Position numbers and translations under genes: made by a program | Part shown: in pieces, positions 56,001 through 64,000 of the stretch | Numbering within the stretch: the stretch's first letter is position 1 | Layout of the letters: every line of letters begins with the position of its first letter | DNA from: Takashimella koratensis | Taxonomy: Eukaryota; Basidiomycota; Tremellomycetes; Trichosporonales; Tetragoniomycetaceae | Assembly: GCA_003116875.1 (NCBI GenBank) | Contig: BCKT01000003.1 | Location: 1,807,185-1,871,184 of the forward strand | Direction: 5' to 3' | Length of the DNA: 64,000 nucleotides | Notes under the pieces: model-generated | The model's database searches: none | Told to the model about the DNA's origin: nothing | The model's input: only the letters and a program-made list of their open reading frames with translations

Positions 56001-58800
56001 AAGGTACGAAGAACCTCTTGGAGTACTGTCGAGTTTTCAGCTTTCCATCTCACTCAAAAAGCTAAGTCCCAGCTCACCTGGATACAAGGCAACCTCGGTC
56101 GAGTCACTGTCAACCCATGGTACTCTTTATAGTACTGTATAATACTCAGGTGTCGGCCTGGTTGTTCATCTCGACCTTCTACATCGACCGAAATCTCCGC
56201 AGCCGGTCGCATAGTTACGCCTACGATCGTGTGGAGGCGAGGGTTCTGTCGATAGGTGAGGGTAAACTGTACGAGTGTTAGCTGATTTACAGTAGCGCAA
56301 ACATGAAAGCTGAGTGATGATGGCTCTGGCCTTATCAGACGCAGCTCAAGAGCCAGACCAACCTTTGCACCACGGAGCTTTCGCTTCAGGATCGACAACT
56401 GCGATTCGTCGAGTTGATCAATTTCCGAAGAATCACGTTTGCCCAAGATCTTGGCGACGACTTCGAGTGCGGGTCCGCTGGCGAGGAAGGCAGAGAATCC
56501 GAGGTCGATGTTGATTACGGGTAAGCCCGAGTTGGAGTACTTGAACGATCTGGGGACTTTAGTCTGCTGCTCCGATGTCCAAAAGCCGCGTAGCAGATCT
56601 CAGACATCGGTAGAGTGTACATAGGGACGGAGGAGAAAAGGGTGTTCATCGACAGTTGACAGCTGCAATGTTCAAAGCAACTGCGTGACGTCAACTCACT
56701 GCATGAAACCCTTGCAGACTACCGCGCCCTGTGAAATGGGCCTAGCACCCTCGAGTGTGAAGAATTTGTTCCCTGTAGCTCCGACTTGGGCGTATTTGAC
56801 ACTGGGTATATCTCGCAGGAGAATGTTTGTCGCCATGAGTCCTGGGACGGGTAATTATGTCAGTATCTGTCCCAGACCCTTTGCTGAGGAGAATTTCTTC
56901 CGATGCAGGCAGACATGATCTTCAAATGAGACGGAGATAATGAAACCAGATCAACCTCCACATCAACGTCACAGCTACAAGCAGAGCCCTTAGGGTACCC
57001 AAGTTTGACTCACCTGTCAGACCTTGTTCTTCATCCCTTGGCGTATTCTCATTGGCTTTACAAAACTCCATAACTCTTTGTAAATCAATCTGAGCTACTT
57101 GCCTGATCACGATTCTCCACCTTTTCGATTCTTCATCTGATGTTGAACCGTCCCGATGGGGTTTTGTAATTTGACCGGTTAGTCCGACAGCTGCAATGAG
57201 TGTTGCTTCTTGGCCTGGGGGGATGTGAGCTTGGCGGTGGGGAACGCCGGTGGAACAGCTCACCTGATAGCCACGAGAACGGAGGCCGCTTGTCAGCTCT
57301 TGAGCCACAAGTCGGATCATCACAGCTGATCGAAGGGAACACATCGACTGGAGTCGATACAACTCACCATCTTCAATCGGGAAAGGAACGGGGGTATAGC
57401 AATTCCTGCGACCATCAAAAGCCCCAGCCTCGAAAGCCTTCTTCCACTCTGCTCTCTTCTCCTCAAGTACTAGCTGCTCCCAGACTGCTCGCAGCGTTTG
57501 GCGTGCAATCTTCGGTTTCACAGTTTTCACCACTGGTTCAACGATGACGTCGTAATGGCTGCGTGAGTTGGTGTCAGCAAGACAGACAGGTTCCACTCCA
57601 CCTTCTTCTCACGCTTCCCCCCAGCTAGATCCTTGAAAAAGACACACTAGCTGGCGTAACCATGGAGAAAAGGTGTTGCCCAGCTCACTGGATGATCTTG
57701 GCCCGATTGCCTGTTGGTCGTACTTGATAATGATTCGATAAAACCTGAATCTTCCTCCCTTTCGCACCGTAGCCTGGCCTCACCACGAAACTTGTAAGTT
57801 TCAGCTTCTCGAGACCTTCGGCGAGGGCGGTGGATGCGTCTTGGCGCCCGGGAAGTCTGATGTCCTCGCGGGCCGGTTTGTGATCGAGAGGGTGAGAAGT
57901 AGAGTAACGGTCGCGCTCGGCGGTGTGGCGGTCGCGATCGCGAGACTCGTTGCCACCTTCCATCTCCCTTCCTTCGACCTCTCGACGGGCATCTCGGCGC
58001 TCGTCTGTGTATACCTGAGGTACATCATACCCTCCCATACGACGGTGCTCTCTCTGATCGTCCGTGTACACTCTCTCCTCCCGTCGCTCAGAGTTACGCG
58101 AATCCGAGACCCGGCTCTCGGAATGCTCGTACCCCTTCTCATACTGTCCTCTGTATGCTCTCTCCCCCGTCTGCAGGAAATCACGTCTGTCCCTGAAAGA
58201 TGCAGGAGAAGGTGGCGGAGGTGGAACTTCGTGTCTCAGTATATGCTGAGAAACCGATGGTCTCTCTTTCTCAACTCGTTCCGATCTTTCCCGGGGGTTA
58301 GAGTTGACTCGATACCCCAGTTCACCTTCGTAGTCACCTCGGTGGTACGCCTCGCCGTCGGGGTGACTTCCACGGTCGGTGATGTCGCAGCTGTCTACGC
58401 GGGTCTCAGAGGACGAAGGGTCAGACAGGACTACGTGAGGCTCGGACAGATGGGTGAGGAACGTGGTAGTGGGAGGTGCGTTGGGGCGGAAGGGAATAGG
58501 GATAGGGTGGAGGGAGGGGTCTTCCCGCCGAAGCTGAGTGCGTGGGGGGAATGGCTGCGGACATTAGCTTCGCTGGGATACAATGGCTCAGAGATGAACA
58601 GCCGGAGCGGCTGTGTAATGAAGTCAAGAAGTAGAAGAGGAAGGTGGAAGAAGGTGGAGGAAGGTAAAGGGACTGGGACGTACCATGTCGGAAGGAGAGA
58701 GGATGTCGGTCTCGTACGACCGAACTAAGCGGTCGTCGGGATGAGCCTGGCGAGAACGAGGAGGGGGAGAAAGATAATCCCACTTGTCTTGATGGGACAT
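53054..58800 (-). CDS. Argonaute with Glu at the first catalytic position
   Basis: Argonautes bind small RNAs and silence targets. A dozen or more exons give roughly 1,100-1,200 residues. Exon 1 (58800-58684) begins MSHQDKWDYLSPPPRSRQAH. Exon 2 (58554-57689) is an Arg/Glu-rich disordered region ending in the N-domain start FVVRPGYGAKGRKIQVLSNH. HHYDVIVEP and NCYTP follow. PAZ contains YYKEYHGLTVTRPRLPCIQ. The MID pocket is complete: Tyr and Lys of WLYETIKRI, TQC of GPVPTQCMQG, and Lys of NLVMKIQSKLGG. PIWI has the glutamate finger (GEIILDLSEM), Asp in FRDGISEGQY, and Asp in CYIADLVCQKARI, but the first catalytic Asp is Glu in GAELGH (codon 54380-54382). A Gly/Ser/Pro-rich insert sits before the C-terminus. 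The last exon (53054-53068) encodes only MWWM. Confidence 0.9.
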
Positions 58801-61800
58801 GGTGACTGGTGACTGGTGACTGTTGACTGGAACGGGGTGGGTGGAGGATGAGGTAAGCTGGCTGGGCGGCGAGAAGGTGGGCTAGGACTACGAAAGATGT
58901 GATATGGAAAGTAGGGTAAGACGTACGAGAGGGAGAGGAAAGATATTGTATGCGATGTGTGAGGGTATAGTCGATGAGGAGATTGGGGAGCTGATGGTGG
59001 TCTATCAGAGTCAGAGATAGGGTGAAGGAAGAGTATGAAGAGTGAGACGAGTGCGTGGCGAAACGTGGCTGTTTGGTACAGGAAGAAGAGGGTGGTAGAG
59101 ACGGAGTTGTGAGAGGATGAAAGGTGGGAAGCAGGAGGTCGGAAAGAAGCGAGATAGGGTGAGATGTGAGTGGGAAGTATCAGGAAGGGAGTTGAGAGAG
59201 GTGGACAGAGAGAGAGGGTTGAAGAGGAAGTGGAAAAGAGAAGAAACAAAAGAAAAGGGGCTTCTTGATACGGAAGGGAAGGAAGGTGGAAAATTGGATG
59301 AAGAGATGGAAGGTGGGTCGAGGGGGTCGAAGGGGTCGAAGAGAAGGTGACTGGACTAGTATTCAGATCTTTGTTGCCTGAAGAGGTAGCTATCAAGTGT
59401 AACAAGAAGACGAGGGCAAGTGTAATATGGCTCAATGGCAGTCAGAGCGCAAGGTCTGGGACTGGCGAACGGAAGAAAGACTGGAGATCGTACGAAGATT
59501 TGTAAAGACGAGCAGTGATAGAATGCAAGTGAAAATGAGACGTGTTCAGGGGTAAGGTGGGAGTGTGAAAGGTCGTGAGGGGATGGTAAGGTGGAAGGCT
59601 TAGGGAGATACGGGTGTGATAGTGGAGAGAATGAAATCAGGGGTGAGGTAGGGAGACGAGGTCCGGAACTGCGTGAAGAGTGGAGGAGGAGGTGAGACAG
59701 GGGAGACGAGATTAGGTAGGGGAAGAGGAGGGCAGATAAAGGTGAACTTGGGACTCAGAGAGAAGGACACGGAAAGCTGAGAAGGGTACGGAGCAGGAGA
59801 GGAGGGGAACGTCAAGGGTGAAACAACGAGAGCGAGAGAAACTGACAAATTGGCGGGGCCTGCAGATAACTAGAAGGTGAAGAAGTAGACTCGTGGGAGC
59901 AGAGTTGGGTAGGGATTCGGTAAACGTGACGAGCGAGGTAGAGTACGAAGCAAACGGCTAGATGGATTTGTAATGTGGTGGCATAAGGAAAGTGGTGAGA
60001 CTCACGATATGTGGTAGGTTCACTGAGGGGCTAAAGGGAATGGAGGTCCTGACTAAAGGGTGAGAGATAGGTGAGGACAAGGAGATGGTCGCGAGAGTGG
60101 TTGGGAACGGGAATGAGCGTGAGTGTTGGGAAAGAATCAGTCAGATTCGCGATTTGGATGCGTGGCCGGGTACTCGATGGAGCAAGTGACTAGAGACGAA
60201 CGGTTGAAACCTGCGACTCACGTGGAGCAGGTCAGAATGTGAGACGCAGAGTGCGAAAGATATGAACCGGACCTATGGGGTAAAACGTACCAACGGGGCT
60301 TGCGGTGTCTCACTTGAGCGAGAGGAGTGAGTAGGAGACCAGGAAATGGATCCGTAGGGGAACTAGAGGAGGTACGAAGAGAGGAAGGAATCGGGTTCGA
60401 AGAAATGGAGTGAGGGTTGGAAGTGCGGAGAGAAAGTGTGGAGAGCAAAGGTGAGGCAATGTGGGGACACGTGGAGTCTACAGTGGACAGTGGCTGTGGG
60501 GATTTGAAGATGTGGTATGTGCTGCCCGGTTTTAGTATGGTTAAGAAAAGAATAATTGTGGTAGAGAAGAAGGATAGGAAGAAATGAAAGAGGAGGGAAG
60601 GGACGGGGTTGTTAAGAGCAGAAAGAAGAAAGATGTTGAGATTGGGATATTGGAGGTATACAAATTGAATTGTGACTCGCTGGTTCGGGGGTGAACATGT
60701 GGGAGCGTGTAAAGGAAAGAAGGTGAGTGAACGTGTACAGTAGGTAGGTTAGGCGGTGGGAGATGGTTTATTCAAAGCGGGTCAGGTCAGGGGAAAAAGA
60801 CACCTCGAGGCAGAGTGGTCTTTCTGCAAGAACAACGATAAATATGAACATGATTCGTTCAAGCGTTTTCTTTTCCTCATCAACCTTTTTGACCCCTGCC
60901 AAACCTCACACGCGTCGCGCACGGTCTCGTTGCCTTCTTCCCTTCTCGTGCTATATGTAATCTGTCAGGCAAATTTATTCCTTGTAAGAGTTGATCATAC
61001 CGCACCGAACCGATAAATACAAGTCTGAGAATTTGTGCGAGTTTGGAGCATGTATCTATCGGCGGCGGTGATTATCGTGTTCCTGCCTGCCTGATTGGGG
61101 CTGCCACGGGTCCGGCTACAGACCCTGATCAGCGCAGAGAGCTCACCGTCTTTGGTTTCGCGGTCTCATGGTTTCTTGGATCTACGGTCCATGTCTAGCG
61201 GTGTTGTAGAGACTCGTCACAATTCTACAGTAGCCGTCAAAACCAAAGACCACCAGCTTGAGTCCGGGGGCTGGGGGAGGTAGGATAGGCCATCGCGGAC
61301 GAGAAGGGACAACAAAGTGTAGAAGTAGCCCTGATACCCAGTCAAACAATATAATCGAGGCTTGGTCGGTGGTTAGTGAGAGTGGCGGTGAGGTGATGAG
61401 TTGTGTGTGAGCAGTGATTGCGTGAAAGATCCATTACCCTATATCTAGACAACGTGTATAGTATATACCTCTCTTCTTTCTTCTTGACGCTGCCAATAAA
61501 AATGTCCAAATTTGCCAAAGCGGGTACACAAAGTAAACCAATACTAAAAGACCTATACAGCTCGGAAATTGATTAGGTGGTATGGCATTGAAATCGACTT
61601 GAAACGTGAGGAGGTAAGACCAATGAGGAGATAAGAGCAGTGAAATCGAAGTTTGGGACAGCGAACGATCAGAGTCGTGTGATATGGATTTCTTGGAAGC
61701 GAATAGAAATGGTTTTGTTGAAACAGGAAAAAAAGCGATTACCCAGGTCACCTGCGGTATGATATTGATGCGAAAACTTTAGACGTGGGACGAAATATCG

Positions 61801-62321
61801 GTTCCAAGATCTGGGTGGTAGCGGCGGTATGGACAACGGGATTGGTTCTAGTCTGACGTGGCGGATCGTTTCCTTGGACGGTGATTGTATTGACGCACAT
61901 CCAAATCAATTTACTTTCTTTTGACGCAACGACCAGCGACGCGATCCGACGGCGGCGAAACGAGGTGATACATGTCCAAAGACGCGACATGACCACCGTT
62001 CGCAAACTGACTATTGGACATTCGCGATCTTTCGTTACCCATACCTCCTAGACCCTGGCCGTTGTCTTCATCACGCGTCCTGTTCGGTTTGTACTCCCAC
62101 GCCACTTTGACACAGCGCCGGATACGTTTTGTTTCCCACTAAACAAGGTATCGGTCCAATATCGTACGACGTTCTCTGCGTGAGACTCCATCGACCGCCT
62201 TGTGGGTATCGTCCGTTGCGTTGTACCCATGTCGTTTTGTTTCTCCCAATCATTTCCCACCGCCGCTCTCCTCTGGCCTCACCTTCCGCTATCGACCTCG
62301 GCCTTGACCTCGGCTCCTCGA
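58801..62321. other. 3.5 kb region upstream of the Argonaute gene, strongly purine-biased in its first 2 kb
   Basis: From about 58850 to 60700 the plus strand is dominated by G and A (the Argonaute sense strand is CT-rich). Minus-strand frames here are Ser/Pro/Leu-rich products of this bias, not genes. From about 60800 the bias ends. I see no further gene; leader introns of the Argonaute transcript could lie here. An open frame at 61911-62105 has protein-like stretches (VAWEYKPNRT, MYHLVSPPSDRVAGR) but no supporting context. Confidence 0.45.
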
Positions 62322-64000
62322 TCAGACAACACCTACCACCACCGTCGCTCTCAACGACCCTCCACCTGTCAGTGCCGACTCATCCACCTCCCCTACCCAA
62401 CCTACCACCTCCCCTTCGCCCAACCCTTCCCCTCCCCCTACTCCGACTCCCATTCCCTGCCCTGGACCCGGAACAGGAACCGACAAGTACTCTTCCGACC
62501 TGAGAGCTGACGATTTCCAACCCCACGATTGAGAGAGGGAAAAACTGTCGGGAGCGGAAGAGAATCGGATAAGGGCGGTTCCCAGGGCCGATGCGCATGA
62601 GATTGAGAAGTAGGCCTTGGCGGGTGGTCAGCAAGGTCAAATTACCATAGCGTGTATATGGTGGGGTGATGGTGGTGGAAAAGAAAGGGGAAATGAGAAA
62701 CGATGCCAGATGACAGCGAGGAATAGACAGAGTTGGATAAAAAGGGTAGAGGTCACGAGACGAAACAAAGAAGAGCATCTCACGGCCGCCCACTAAAGCT
62801 GACTCACCTTGCTGACTTTGCGTTTATCAAGGTACGCAGGCTCCGCCACTCCGTTTCCATTTCCATTTCCACCTCCACCCACCCCACTTGGCCCAATCGC
62901 TCCTGGACTACTACCCAATATCGCCGGATGCGCAGGCGGCGATCCCACGCTCACCGGACTTGTCGAAAACGTTCGATACAATTGGTTTCTTGATGGCGGG
63001 GAGAGTGTGGCCGTATCTCCTGCTGCTGAGGCGGACGGGCCGGAGACAGAGCCGGAGACTGTGGGGTAAGGTTGAGGAGATGAGGGACGGTGTGAGATCG
63101 GTGAAAGGGGTCGGGAAGAAGGTGGGGGGAAAGGCTCGTTAGGTGACTGCGAATGAGAGTCAGTCTTTGTGAACTTGGATAGGGGTGAGGTAAGGAGGTG
63201 GCAGTGGAGAAGAGTATGGGAGAAGGAGGGAAGATGGTGGGGTGGTTGTGTGGATCGGTGGTTGGGTGGTTGGGTAGATAGTGGGGCTCGAGAGAAAGGC
63301 AAAACGTACTTGTCGATGGAGGTAGATACCCAATTGAATCCCCTTGTCCTTTTTCCTCACGGTGGAGACGTATCTGCTCAATTAGCACCATAGTCCACCT
63401 CTTGTCAATCCACACTCCAATCTCGGGGTCATCTACCGCCCTGTTCTCCTTCTTCTCTCCCTTTCTCAACTTCCCCCTCATTCGCTCTCATCCATTTCGT
63501 CCTCTACTCTAACATCTCCTCAAACCTCTTCCCTTCCTCATTCATGGCTTTTCTCCCTCCACGATACCCACCATCCCCACTGTCCTCACGGTTACAACGG
63601 CCCCCACACCTCCTCACCCAAGACCAGACCCCAGACCCCAGACCCCAGTCCCCAGTCCCCAAACCCCAACTCACACGTTAAAGTAGCTCCCGGCATAAAA
63701 GTGAGTCTGGGAATACAATCTCTCCTTTTCCGCAAGTTTCTCAACTTGCCAAAACTCGACAGAGAATCTGTAATGTTGATTTGATTCAGCTCAGCACTGT
63801 GAATTCTTTGTTGTGTTCTACTCAGAGCCCATTCCACCCTTTGCTCTCCTCCTCTCTCATTTGATCCTCATTTTTCCTTCTCATTCCATCTCACTCCTGA
63901 TTCTTCGCCCTTGACTCCCCACTTCCCCCACTCCTCGTTACTTGAATATTCTCTGACCCCATGACTCACCGATACGGATCCAATCTCGACCACCTCTCCT
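62322..64000 (-). CDS. 3' part of a gene resembling a conserved fungal 'BTB-like' family
   Basis: The gene is partial at the right edge and reads leftward. Protein-like exons are FSVEFWQVEKLAEKERLYSQ, followed by HFYAGSYFN (about 63672-63782); RYVSTVRKKDKGIQLGIYLH (about 63309-63378); SPNEPFPPPSSRPLSPISHR, running on through a Gly/Asn-rich stretch to LDKRKVSK (62812-63143); and KAYFSISCASALGTALIRFS, then SQSWGWKSSALR, a Gly-rich loop and LRATVVVGVV with a stop at 62322. The order YAGSYFN, QLGIYLHR, SQSWGWKSS, LRATVVVG recalls, from memory, a widespread fungal family often labelled BTB/POZ-domain. I am unsure of the name. The 5' exons lie beyond position 64000; a possible donor is near 63967. 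Confidence 0.5.

Noticed and set aside
57841..58728. Plus-strand open frame of 295 codons
   Set aside because: It is antisense to the second Argonaute exon, whose frame is continuous and leads into the N domain.
58725..59435. Minus-strand frame of 236 codons upstream of Argonaute
   Set aside because: It consists of Ser, Pro, Leu and Phe codons forced by the CT-rich strand and overlaps the Argonaute start.
1..64000. tRNA, rRNA or intact transposon
   Set aside because: No cloverleaf, rRNA-like block, transposase or reverse transcriptase motif was recognised by eye; a tRNAscan or repeat search would be decisive.

Overview
This window is nuclear DNA from a filamentous or yeast-like basidiomycete. 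The genes are split by many short introns (about 45-70 nt) with GTGAGT or GTAAGT donors and CTGAC/CTAAC branch motifs just before the AG. Intergenic spaces are short, GC content is moderately high, and the proteins are of fungal type (Alg6, Cdc11/Nud1, Snx41, Gvp36, Argonaute). The intron style and gene content fit Tremellomycetes (Cryptococcus/Trichosporon relatives); that placement is an inference, not a measurement.

Left part (1-13 kb): an orphan Ser-rich protein with a possible mitochondrial presequence, the ER glucosyltransferase ALG6, a ketopantoate-reductase-family oxidoreductase, a phytanoyl-CoA-dioxygenase-family enzyme and two orphan genes. Middle (13-30 kb): a CDC11/NUD1-like LRR scaffold of the septation/mitotic-exit network shares a promoter carrying three CACGTG boxes with a nucleostemin-type ribosome-assembly GTPase. 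A Gfo/Idh/MocA oxidoreductase follows. Then comes a roughly 5 kb block of orphan genes whose frames are interrupted (decayed genes or odd splicing), and then the 20S proteasome beta-2 subunit.

Right-middle (30-52 kb): the sorting nexin SNX41/ATG20, a Cep57/Ppc89-like spindle-pole protein, a NagB-fold protein that appears to have lost every recognisable catalytic motif, the mitochondrial DnaJ protein MDJ1, a CSN12/PCID2-type PCI protein, a small orphan family containing one intact and one broken copy, EF-1beta, and a Gvp36-like BAR protein. Right end (53-64 kb): a full-length Argonaute with an intact 5'-phosphate pocket but Glu in place of the first catalytic Asp, a 3.5 kb gap of which about 1.9 kb is purine-biased, and the 3' portion of a gene resembling a conserved fungal family often labelled BTB-like.

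The genes do not form one pathway or gene cluster. They are housekeeping genes interspersed with lineage-specific orphans. The points most worth a second look are the Argonaute active-site substitution, the NagB-fold pseudoenzyme with its 12-nt micro-exon, the acidic insertion inside the nucleostemin GTPase domain, and the orphan blocks at 23.7-28.5 kb and 43.7-48 kb. I see no rRNA, CRISPR array or intact transposon, and I recognised no tRNA by eye.
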